Shown piece after piece: positions 47,248 through 54,643 of a DNA stretch of 64,000 nucleotides. Below the pieces are notes generated by a model that was given only the letters and a program-made list of their open reading frames with translations, had not been told where the DNA came from and ran no database searches. The position numbers were made by a program, and so were the translations under genes. Source of the stretch: Saprospiraceae bacterium (GTDB lineage Bacteria > Bacteroidota > Bacteroidia > Chitinophagales > Saprospiraceae). The stretch spans positions 310,001 through 374,000 of the forward strand of contig JADJWV010000001.1 in NCBI GenBank assembly GCA_016716185.1, read 5' to 3'. Numbering within the stretch: the stretch's first letter is position 1; each line of letters begins with the position of its first letter.

Positions 47248-48156
47248 ATGTCTTTTTTATCAAACTTCCTGACCACTTCCGTAAAAACCGAACCGCTATC
47301 ATTTTTGAAGAATTGTTTTCACCAAAAGGGATTAAAAAAATCTGATTATGCACAACTCGAAAAGATATTGCTTGAATTGAATTCAAATGCAATGCCTTCC
47401 GAAACAATGGATTCTATACGATCGCTTTTCAATGAAAAATTTCTATCCAACACCATCCAGGGATTTGCCATACGCAAACCCTTTGGATATTCCGGTGATT
47501 TTAAAATCATCGATATGATTTATACAGAACATAAATCGGAACTTCCTGAATATTATGGATGGGATGATTTTTTTCATACGCAGCCTGCACCCATTGCCGT
47601 GAGAAACCGAAAAACGTATTTCAAAAACCTGATGGCTGATAAATTAAAGAATGGTCCCGTCCGCCTTTTAAATGTGGCCAGTGGTCCTGCACGCGATCTT
47701 TGCGAAGTGTATATGAATTGTGCTGATCCCGCGATGCTCCAAACCGATTGCGTCGAGTTGGATCCCCATGCCATCGAATTTGCAGAAAAACTTTGTTCGA
47801 AATACAATCGTCAAATTCGCTTTCACAATAAAAATATACTTCGGTTTTCATCTGAAGAAAAATTTGACATCGTCTGGTCCGCCGGTTTGTTTGATTATTT
47901 CGAGGACAGAATCTTTATCCTTGCACTTAAAAAATTTCGCAACTTCCTCAAACCCGGTGGCGAAATTGTCATCGGCAATTTCAGCCAGAATAATCCAAGC
48001 AAAGCGTATATGGAATTGTTTGGCGATTGGTTTTTGATCCACCGGAGTCCGGAGCAATTGTTGTCCCTTGCGATGAATGCCGGATTTAAAGAAGAACAGA
48101 TCAGCATCAAAAAAGAACCCCTGGGTGTAAATCTTTTTATGCACATTCAATGCTAA
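47248..48156 (+). CDS. Class I SAM-dependent methyltransferase, PhcB-like
   Basis: The protein has 302 residues. FAIRKPFGYSGDFKIIDMIYTEH followed by QPAPIAVRNRKTYF resembles the region before the fold in PhcB-type enzymes, which methylate a fatty-acid carboxylate to make the Ralstonia signal 3-OH-PAME. Motif I is LLNVASGPARDL, motif II VELDPHAIEFA, and the post-I acid is in that same stretch. FLKPGGEIVIGNF is the usual late strand. Its promoter carries the regulon motif and the second peptide pair follows 132 bp later, so the methyl acceptor may be the peptide (for example its C-terminal carboxylate). Substrate assignment is inference. Confidence 0.82.
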   Translation: MSFLSNFLTTSVKTEPLSFLKNCFHQKGLKKSDYAQLEKILLELNSNAMPSETMDSIRSLFNEKFLSNTIQGFAIRKPFGYSGDFKIIDMIYTEHKSELPEYYGWDDFFHTQPAPIAVRNRKTYFKNLMADKLKNGPVRLLNVASGPARDLCEVYMNCADPAMLQTDCVELDPHAIEFAEKLCSKYNRQIRFHNKNILRFSSEEKFDIVWSAGLFDYFEDRIFILALKKFRNFLKPGGEIVIGNFSQNNPSKAYMELFGDWFLIHRSPEQLLSLAMNAGFKEEQISIKKEPLGVNLFMHIQC

Positions 48157-48199
48157 GCTGTATCATTAACATGTTGTACTGTGAGCCTGATCCCTCAGT

Positions 48200-48248
48200 T
48201 TATCTACTTTTATGTGATGCACTTTCATTTTGAGCTGCAGTAATTTTG
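48200..48248 (+). promoter_or_regulatory. Shared regulon motif plus perfect -7 box for peptides 11-12 and the response regulator
   Basis: TTATCTACTTTTATGTGAT (48200-48218), then 22 bp, then TAATTTTG (48241-48248), a perfect TAnnTTTG box. Peptide 11 starts 40 bp further, the same leader length as in the array. Because the regulator gene at 48494 lies downstream without another obvious promoter, the system may be self-activating. Confidence 0.8.
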
Positions 48249-48288
48249 TGGTACTTTATTTATTTATCCACCTTTTAAAATTATATTT

Positions 48289-48351
48289 ATGAAAAAACTT
48301 ACCAGGGTTCAACTCGCATCCATTGCGGCTGGAGGTCCTTATCTCCAATAA
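48289..48351 (+). CDS. Double-Gly micro-precursor peptide 11 (tail PYLQ)
   Basis: Twenty codons: leader MKKLTRVQLASIAAGG and tail PYLQ. The leader differs from the array type (TRV in place of NKI) but keeps MKKL, Q8, S11, A14 and GG, and the total length. The tail starts with Pro, unlike any in the array. Confidence 0.87.
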   Translation: MKKLTRVQLASIAAGGPYLQ

Positions 48352-48385
48352 TCTGATTGTGATCTCAATTTATAAAAAATCGGTA

Positions 48386-48448
48386 ATGAAAAAATTAAGC
48401 CACAAGCAAATCGCCTCCATACTGGCCGGAGGACCAAATTTAAATTAG
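48386..48448 (+). CDS. Double-Gly micro-precursor peptide 12 (tail PNLN)
   Basis: Twenty codons: leader MKKLSHKQIASILAGG and tail PNLN, stop TAG. It lies 34 bp after peptide 11 and 45 bp before the response regulator, so all three are probably on one transcript. Confidence 0.87.
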   Translation: MKKLSHKQIASILAGGPNLN

Positions 48449-48493
48449 TCAGAATAAAAATACTAATTTGTAATTTTACGAAAAGCTGGTAAT

Positions 48494-49123
48494 ATGCAAA
48501 AGATCCGAATTGCCCTTGTAGAAGACGATCCAGACATCCGGTCCTCGATGGTCGAACTTATTTCTCTGGCGGATGATCTCATCTGCAATAAACAGTTTGA
48601 GCGTGCCGAGGATTTTTCAAAAGCATTTCCGGACATGATGGTCGATGTCGTGCTGATGGATATTACACTCCCGGGGATGTCGGGCATCCAATGCGTCAGG
48701 GAATGCAAACCCAAGCGTCCGGACATTCAGTTTCTGATGTGTACTTCCCACAACGATGCCGAACGAACTTTTGATTCGCTGTGTGCAGGCGCAACCGGCT
48801 ACATCCTCAAAAATTCCAGTCCGGAACAGGTCTTCCAGGCCATACGCGATATTTATAATGGAGGCTCTCCCATGTCTTCCGAAATTGCACGAATGGTCGT
48901 AAGCTCCTTTCCCAACAAAAAGACCGACCACGTGCTGCTCGATAGTTTCACTACGAGAGAACAAGAAATCCTCCATGCGCTCGCCAAAGGTCTTTCCTAC
49001 AAAGAAATTGCAGATCAGCTCTTCATCAGCATCGAAACCGTACGCACTTACCTCCGTAAAATCTACGAAAAGCTGCAGGTGCATTCGAAGGTTGAGGCCT
49101 TGAATAAAGTATTTCCTAAGTAG
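48494..49123 (+). CDS. NarL/LuxR-type response regulator
   Basis: The protein has 209 residues. The receiver domain has the acidic pair in VEDDPD, the phospho-acceptor D56 (VVLMDITLPGMSG), the Thr of CTSHND and the Lys of ILKNSS. The C-terminal LuxR helix-turn-helix starts at FTTREQEILHALAKGLSYKEIADQLFISIETVRTYLRKIYEKL. It fits as partner of the two HisKA_3 kinases at 31251 and 33399, although they are 13 kb apart. Location directly behind peptides 11 and 12 under the shared motif makes it the best candidate for the regulon activator. Confidence 0.93.
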   Translation: MQKIRIALVEDDPDIRSSMVELISLADDLICNKQFERAEDFSKAFPDMMVDVVLMDITLPGMSGIQCVRECKPKRPDIQFLMCTSHNDAERTFDSLCAGATGYILKNSSPEQVFQAIRDIYNGGSPMSSEIARMVVSSFPNKKTDHVLLDSFTTREQEILHALAKGLSYKEIADQLFISIETVRTYLRKIYEKLQVHSKVEALNKVFPK

Positions 49124-49475
49124 AGCGCTTTTAAGTCCACTTATTCAATCCAATCAGTTTCCAACCCAATGGCTATATTTCTCTTTGTGTTTAACCAGAT
49201 CCTGTAACTACCCTCCACTTTTATATGCTTAAGCAGACTGTTTGATTTAAGCTGAATAAATAATCGTATTATTTAAGCTTAAGTACGGGTCTGATCATTA
49301 TCAAAAATTTTAATAAGAATAAGTTTTCATCTTTGTAAGCGTCTCCGCGAATTTGTTTTGAACGTTTCCAAACGAGCGATCCAATATTTAGGGGTTAATA
49401 TGTACCAACCAGGGATTGTAAATATTTGTAATACCCAGAAATACATATACCTAACTAAATAAGATTGGTTTTTAA

Positions 49476-49514
49476 TAATCGGCATATTTTATGCCGATTA
49501 TTGCTAAATTTGGG
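49476..49514 (+). promoter_or_regulatory. Perfect 13-bp inverted repeat directly before a -7 box
   Basis: AATAATCGGCATA (49476-49488) and TATGCCGATTATT (49492-49504) form a perfect palindrome with a 3-base spacer. Two bases later TAAATTTG (49507-49514) is a perfect TAnnTTTG box. A dimeric regulator bound here would sit across the promoter of the gene at 49617. The remainder of the 49124-49616 gap shows no gene. Confidence 0.6.
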
Positions 49515-49616
49515 AGCTAATGGTTTTGAAATATACGAGTATATGGGAGTTCAAGCCAATTTTACAACAGAACCGACTTAGCACATGAATCAAAGAACAA
49601 GATAATTATAATTAAT

Positions 49617-50717
49617 ATGAGTAAAATATTATTTATCCTAAGGAGTTTAATCTTGTTGCTTACAACTCTACAATTCACTTCTTGCAAGGGACAAGTAAAA
49701 GAAAAATCTGTTACTGATACAATTCAAAATCAAGTAAACACCCAACCACTCATTTTAAAACAAAGCACTACATTTCCTCAAATTCACACCAACTTAAATG
49801 GAATGGTAAGAGAGTTTGTAAGGACAATGCATCAAGACAATAAAGGGAATTATTGGTTTGGAACAAATGGTGATGGGATTATACGCTATGATGGAAAAAT
49901 ACTTGAAAAAATCACTGTTGCAGGAATCAGCCCACTTTTTAGGGTTTTAGAGATTGTAGAAGACAACGTAGGTAATATTTGGTTTGGAACATCCGAAGGA
50001 CTCATAAAATACGATGGTGTAAAATTTAAGACATTTTCATTCAAAGAAGGACTGCCCGGTGTGGTTGCGGAAATTTGGGGTTTAACAATTGACAAAAACG
50101 GACTTATTTGGGTTGGGGCGACAGGAGGAGTTTGTCATTTTAACGGTGAAAAGTTTATACCATTTTCTTTGCCAGTTTCAAAAGTCGAAAATGCAAAACC
50201 AATGCTATCTGACAAATTGGTTTTTAAAATCATTGAAGACAAGAATGGAAATATGTGGTTTGCTACTGATGGGAATGGGATTTTTAAATATAAAAATGGA
50301 GAATTTATTCATTTAACCGCTAAAAATGAGCTTACCGATAATAACGTTGCAGATATCTTAGAAGACAAACAAGGAAATATTTGGATTGGAACTTTTAATG
50401 GCGGTGTGAGCAAATTTGATGGTAAAACATATACCAACTTCACAAAGGATGGAATTATTGTAGGTGTAGAAACTTATAATTTTTATGAAGATAGCAAAGG
50501 TAATATTTGGTTTACGGCAGAAGGCTCTGGTGTTTACCGATATGATGGCAATAATTTCAAACAATTCACAACTGAATATGGCTTAACATCTAATGTTACA
50601 CAAAGTATTCTTGAAGATAACAAGGGACAAGTTTGGTTTGGAAGCTGGCAAGGACTATGCATTTTTGATGAAGAAAAATTTATGGACGCTAAACACAAAG
50701 AGCCTTGGACGAACTAA
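49617..50717 (+). CDS. Reg_prop beta-propeller lipoprotein
   Basis: The protein has 366 residues. A lipoprotein signal ends in FTSC. Seven or so two-component-regulator-propeller repeats follow: DNKGNYWFGTNGDGIIRYDG, VGNIWFGTSEGLIKYDG, NGLIWVGATGGVCHFNG, NGNMWFATDGNGIFKYKNG, QGNIWIGTFNGGVSKFDG, KGNIWFTAEGSGVYRYDG and KGQVWFGSWQGLCIFDE. In hybrid two-component proteins these blades form the periplasmic sensor; here they stand alone without kinase parts. Local base use is more AT-rich than in the housekeeping genes, and the gene is followed by an attC-like inverted repeat, which suggests acquisition as a cassette. Confidence 0.88.
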   Translation: MSKILFILRSLILLLTTLQFTSCKGQVKEKSVTDTIQNQVNTQPLILKQSTTFPQIHTNLNGMVREFVRTMHQDNKGNYWFGTNGDGIIRYDGKILEKITVAGISPLFRVLEIVEDNVGNIWFGTSEGLIKYDGVKFKTFSFKEGLPGVVAEIWGLTIDKNGLIWVGATGGVCHFNGEKFIPFSLPVSKVENAKPMLSDKLVFKIIEDKNGNMWFATDGNGIFKYKNGEFIHLTAKNELTDNNVADILEDKQGNIWIGTFNGGVSKFDGKTYTNFTKDGIIVGVETYNFYEDSKGNIWFTAEGSGVYRYDGNNFKQFTTEYGLTSNVTQSILEDNKGQVWFGSWQGLCIFDEEKFMDAKHKEPWTN

Positions 50718-50722
50718 AAACT

Positions 50723-50860
50723 GGCTATAACAGCACCTACAAAAAATTGGCGGTTCTGTGTTTAAGTGAAGTTTTGTGCTTCCAACCAAGTTCAGTGGCG
50801 ACAGACAGTTTCCGTTTCCGAAATTGCCAACTTCTTGTAGCTGTAAAACGTTAAGGGCAA
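50723..50860. repeat. attC-like long inverted-repeat element B
   Basis: Arm ACAGCACCTACAAAAAATTG (from 50730) pairs with the arm AACTTCTTGTAGCTGT (ending 50844) over about 20 bp with few mismatches. The outer ends read CTATAAC and CGTTAAG, roughly the R and L boxes of integron attC sites. The element begins right after the stop of the Reg_prop gene. Confidence 0.5.
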
Positions 50861-50909
50861 TTTTACAGACACCGCGAACAAATAGACAAACAGACCTTAA
50901 TATAATAAA

Positions 50910-51515
50910 ATGAATAACTATTTAATTCTTGGAGCACTTGTTATGGGTTTGACAACCTCTTGCTCAAATTCAAATCAGTCTAAAAACGCTGACAAAGCAA
51001 TCAACCAAAGTGTAGCAACAAATGACACCATCAAAACCAATGAAAATATGATTACTCAAAAAATAACCCCTTCAATTTGGGTCGAAACGACAGATGCAAA
51101 AGCAGTTGCCGAGTATTATCTTTCAATATTTAAAGACGGTAAACTAAAAGAACACCACAAATACACAAACCCAACAGAAGCTGGAGGCGGAAACTTTGAA
51201 ACAGCCATTATTGAAATTGCTGGTATGGAATTAAGCATTTTAGCAGCAGGTCCATTTCAAAAATTTAATGAATCAGTTTCATTGGTTATTAACACTAAAG
51301 ACCAAGCAGAAACAGATTACTATTGGAATGCCTTAACTAAAAATGGCGGACAAGAAAGCTCATGTGGTTGGTGCAAAGACAAATATGGCTTATCGTGGCA
51401 GGTAGTTCCTGTTGAGTATTTTGACCTTATAAACAATGTTGACCCAAAGGTTAGAGAAAAGGCAATGAAGATTACATTGCAACAAAAGAAAATTATCTTA
51501 GCAGAACTAAAATAA
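50910..51515 (+). CDS. VOC-fold (PhnB-like) protein with lipoprotein signal
   Basis: The protein has 201 residues. The N-terminal segment ends in the lipobox TTSC, followed by an Asn/Lys-rich linker. From residue 48 onward (MITQKITPSIWVETTDAKAVAEYYLSIFKDGKL) a complete PhnB-like VOC domain runs to SSCGWCKDKYGLSWQVVPVEYF. VOC domains of this branch are normally cytoplasmic, so the secretion signal is unusual. It could be a real envelope protein or a fusion created by a recent insertion. It lies between two attC-like repeats. Confidence 0.82.
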   Translation: MNNYLILGALVMGLTTSCSNSNQSKNADKAINQSVATNDTIKTNENMITQKITPSIWVETTDAKAVAEYYLSIFKDGKLKEHHKYTNPTEAGGGNFETAIIEIAGMELSILAAGPFQKFNESVSLVINTKDQAETDYYWNALTKNGGQESSCGWCKDKYGLSWQVVPVEYFDLINNVDPKVREKAMKITLQQKKIILAELK

Positions 51516-51524
51516 AAACTGCAC

Positions 51525-51716
51525 AAAACAGCTTCTACCCAAAAGTGGCGGTTCAGTGCCCGCCCTTACCGAACGGGCACGTTCGGGCGGGGTTACATCA
51601 AGCCTTGTGTCCGCCTCAGGCGGAATTGTGCTTGGTTGACAGTGAAGTGCTCCGATCCCGATGGCTGTCGTGACGCCACCTTCGGGTAGCAGCAAACCGT
51701 TGTATGCCATTTAAAA
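51525..51716. repeat. attC-like long inverted-repeat element C
   Basis: Outer arms GCTTCTACCCAAAAGTGGCG (51531-51550) and CGCCACCTTCGGGTAGCAGC (51674-51693) pair at 17 of 20 positions. Nested inner palindromes CCCGTTCGGTAAGGGCGGGC-like and CCGCCTCAGGCGG lie between them. The inner 128 bp is almost identical to 61551-61679. No gene is present. Confidence 0.6.
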
Positions 51717-51792
51717 CATAAATTAAAATATTTAAGCGAATCTTAAGAAAACACTCATCAAAAATCAATGAAACTCTAAAGACATTTGTATT

Positions 51793-52461
51793 ATGAGAAT
51801 ACTGATAGTAGAGGATGAATATGGAATAGCTGCTTTTCTTAAACAAGGATTAGAGGAAGAGTCTTTTGCAGTTGATGTAGCGGAAGAAGGTAAAAAAGGA
51901 CTTCAATTAGCCCTCTCTGGTGAATATGACCTTTTACTATTAGACTGGATGCTTCCTGGTCTAAGCGGTATTGAAATTTGTCGCCAGTTTCGTAAAGAAT
52001 ACGAATCTACTCCTATTATCTTTCTAACGGCCAAAGACACTCTTGATGAAACAATTTTCGGTTTGCAATCTGGAGCAAATGATTATATCAAAAAACCGTT
52101 TCATTTCGAAGAACTATTAGAAAGAATCAAAGTTCAACTCAGGCCAAAATCTGGAGAACATTCTGTATTTGTGCTGGGAAACATTACCCTCAACACTGAA
52201 ACCCATCAGGTACACAAAGGTGATCAGGAAATAAACCTAACACAGAAGGAATTTGCCTTGCTTGAGTTTCTTATGCGAAACAAAGGTAAAGTTTGTAGGA
52301 GAACCCGAATTATTGAGAGTGTATGGGATATTCATTTCGATTACAATTCCAGTGTAATTGATGTATATATCAATGCCTTGCGTAAGAAGTTAATGCTCAC
52401 AAACGAGGAAAATTACATTCAAACGATCAGAGGAGTCGGGTACACGGCCAAAGAAGTATGA
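51793..52461 (+). CDS. OmpR/CusR-type response regulator
   Basis: The protein has 222 residues. The receiver has VEDE, phospho-acceptor D51 (LLLLDWMLPGLSG), the Thr of FLTAKD and the Lys of YIKKPF. A winged-helix Trans_reg_C domain follows (LTQKEFALLEFLMRNKGKVCRRTRIIESVWD ... YIQTIRGVGYTAKE). It overlaps the kinase gene by four bases. Located directly before a heavy-metal efflux operon, it most likely controls that operon in response to metal stress, as CusR/CzcR do. Confidence 0.95.
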   Translation: MRILIVEDEYGIAAFLKQGLEEESFAVDVAEEGKKGLQLALSGEYDLLLLDWMLPGLSGIEICRQFRKEYESTPIIFLTAKDTLDETIFGLQSGANDYIKKPFHFEELLERIKVQLRPKSGEHSVFVLGNITLNTETHQVHKGDQEINLTQKEFALLEFLMRNKGKVCRRTRIIESVWDIHFDYNSSVIDVYINALRKKLMLTNEENYIQTIRGVGYTAKEV

Positions 52462-53828
52462 ATCTCAATTTTAAAGACAGAATAGCATTTAATTACATGA
52501 TCGCCACAGCATTGATCATGGCAGTTGTTTTCGGGGCAATCTACTTCGTAGTTCATGAAAAAGTAGTCAACAACTTGGACAATGACCTTTCTTATGAAGC
52601 TAAAAAGCATACCGGTGAGATCAAAATAATTGGTGACAGCATCATATTCAAGAACAAAGCAGAATGGGAAGAAAGGGAACATACAGAAATTCAGGTCAAT
52701 CCCGTTTTCATTCAACTGATCGACAAACAGGGGAATTTGATGGATAAGGCCCCGAATCTTAAAGAAGATTATCTGCCCTTTAATGCCTCCAAATTTGGAG
52801 GTCATTTTGACGCACGATTAAATAACCGAACCATACGCCAGGTTCAACTACCAATAGAGCAAAACGGAAAAATTAAAGGATATATTCTGGCTGCCATGTC
52901 TTCAGAGGCAGCACAATCAGTATTGCTTCGTTTGAGAAATGTATTGATTGTCTCATTTCTAATTGTACTGGGATGCTTGTATTTTATCTCACGCTTGCTA
53001 GCTGGAAGAAGTATAAAACCGGTTCAGGACGTTACAAAAACTATTTCTCGAATTACTAAAAATAACCTGAAAGAAAGGGTGGCCTTGCCTGCAAATAGAG
53101 ATGAAATCCACGAGTTATCATCCAATTTTAATGCATTACTTGAACGCATTGAAAATGCCATCGAACGAGAGCGGCAATTTACTTCTGATGCCTCTCACGA
53201 GCTAAGAACGCCTTTGGCCACACTTAGAGGCACATTAGAGGTGCTCATAAGGAAGCCACGGACACAAGATGAGTATGAATCTAAAATAAAGTATAGTCTG
53301 TCAGAGATTGAGAGAATGACAAATACACTAGAGCAGTTGTTACTTCTCGCTCGCCTAGATTCACAAGTTGCACAAAAAGAAATCAACTTTTCATCCCTGC
53401 CGTCAATCATTGATGAATCTTTGACCCACTTTAAAAGTCAAATAATTGCAAAAAACCTCACAATACAATTTGTTTTCGATAAGAATAAAGCGTTTCTAGT
53501 TCGTAGCTATTACACCAATCTCATCGTAGATAACCTATTGAGCAACGCTATCAAGTATTCAAATAAAAATTCTACCATAAGTATTAGTTTGAATGAACAA
53601 AGAAATCATGTGAATTTCACCATTCAGGATGAAGGTATTGGCATCAAAGAAAGTGACTTAAATCATATCTATGAGAATTTTTATCGGTCGGAAGCATTGA
53701 ATCATAAAGATATTTCGGGTAATGGCTTGGGATTGTCCATTGTGAAGAAAAGTGCCGATGCAATAGACGCCAAGGTAAAGATCGAAAGTACGTTAGACAA
53801 AGGCACAACCGTAACCGTCATTTTCTAA
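52458..53828 (+). CDS. HAMP-domain sensor histidine kinase (CusS/CzcS-like)
   Basis: The protein has 456 residues. Two membrane helices (about 12-33 and 158-178) flank a periplasmic sensor domain, then comes a HAMP domain (RSIKPVQDVTKTISRITKNNLKERV), the HisKA box with the phospho-His (FTSDASHELRTPLATLRGTLE) and the ATPase (NLLSNAIKYS, IQDEGIGI, GNGLGLSIVKK). It partners the regulator at 51793 through a four-base overlap. The ligand is probably a metal ion, judged from the downstream efflux genes. Confidence 0.94.
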   Translation: MNLNFKDRIAFNYMIATALIMAVVFGAIYFVVHEKVVNNLDNDLSYEAKKHTGEIKIIGDSIIFKNKAEWEEREHTEIQVNPVFIQLIDKQGNLMDKAPNLKEDYLPFNASKFGGHFDARLNNRTIRQVQLPIEQNGKIKGYILAAMSSEAAQSVLLRLRNVLIVSFLIVLGCLYFISRLLAGRSIKPVQDVTKTISRITKNNLKERVALPANRDEIHELSSNFNALLERIENAIERERQFTSDASHELRTPLATLRGTLEVLIRKPRTQDEYESKIKYSLSEIERMTNTLEQLLLLARLDSQVAQKEINFSSLPSIIDESLTHFKSQIIAKNLTIQFVFDKNKAFLVRSYYTNLIVDNLLSNAIKYSNKNSTISISLNEQRNHVNFTIQDEGIGIKESDLNHIYENFYRSEALNHKDISGNGLGLSIVKKSADAIDAKVKIESTLDKGTTVTVIF

Positions 53829-53844
53829 AACAACCGCATTATAT

Positions 53845-54552
53845 ATGACAGATCCAGTAGACAATTATTTAGAAAATCATTTCATACACAGAAGCAACTG
53901 GTTACGTGCCGCTGTTTTAGGTGCTAATGATGGAATACTTTCTACGGCCAGTTTGGCCATTGGAGTTGCCACAGCAAGTTCTTCCCGCGAATCGATCATT
54001 CTCGCAACTTTAGCAGGCTTAGTAGCTGGAGCACTTTCAATGGCAGCAGGCGAATACGTTTCTGTGAGTTCTCAAACGGATGTAGAAAAAGCAGATATTG
54101 AAAGGGAAAAACAAGAGCTTAAAGAAATGTCAGAATTTGAGTTGCAAAGATTGACGGATATTTATGAGCAACGAGGGTTAAAAAAAGAAACGGCTAAGTT
54201 GGTTGCAAAAGAACTCACCGAAAAAGATGCACTTGCTGCCCACGTTAGAGATGAATTAGGTATAAATGAAATAAGCCAAGCCAAGCCTCTTCAAGCTGCT
54301 TGGGCTTCTGGCGCTGCATTTAGTGCTGGTGGTATTTTACCCTTATTGGTAACACTATGTATGCCGTTAGACCACATGGTGTATTACCTCTATAGCTTTG
54401 CTATCTTCTTTCTGATCATATTAGGGATATTGGCGGCCAAGACAGGCGGATCAAGTATTAAAAATGCCATCATTAGGATAACTTTCTGGGGCACCATTGC
54501 GATGGGTTTAACAGCCTTAGTAGGTCATCTCTTTGGTGTAAGCCTAAGCTAG
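53845..54552 (+). CDS. VIT/Ccc1-family membrane transporter
   Basis: The protein has 235 residues. HRSNWLRAAVLGANDGILSTASLAIGVA is the diagnostic first helix of the vacuolar iron transporter family, and LVAGALSMAAGEYVSVSSQ the second. A cytosolic helical segment (about 75-140; DIEREKQELKEMSEFELQRLT) matches the Glu-rich metal-binding domain of these proteins, and three more helices follow. Family members move Fe(II) or Mn(II) out of the cytosol. It lies 16 bp after the kinase, so metal-responsive co-regulation is likely. Confidence 0.92.
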   Translation: MTDPVDNYLENHFIHRSNWLRAAVLGANDGILSTASLAIGVATASSSRESIILATLAGLVAGALSMAAGEYVSVSSQTDVEKADIEREKQELKEMSEFELQRLTDIYEQRGLKKETAKLVAKELTEKDALAAHVRDELGINEISQAKPLQAAWASGAAFSAGGILPLLVTLCMPLDHMVYYLYSFAIFFLIILGILAAKTGGSSIKNAIIRITFWGTIAMGLTALVGHLFGVSLS

Positions 54553-54643
54553 GCTATCGTTTTAATGAAATCTTAAGAAAGGCTTGAGAAAAGCCTTAGA
54601 CACCCCCCTCTACATTTGATATGTAATTAAACAGGACATATCA

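Noticed and set aside
49213..49230. Possible fifth copy of the regulon motif (CTCCACTTTTATATGCT)
   Set aside because: It matches only part of the consensus, lacks GTGAT, and no TAnnTTTG box lies 22 bp downstream.
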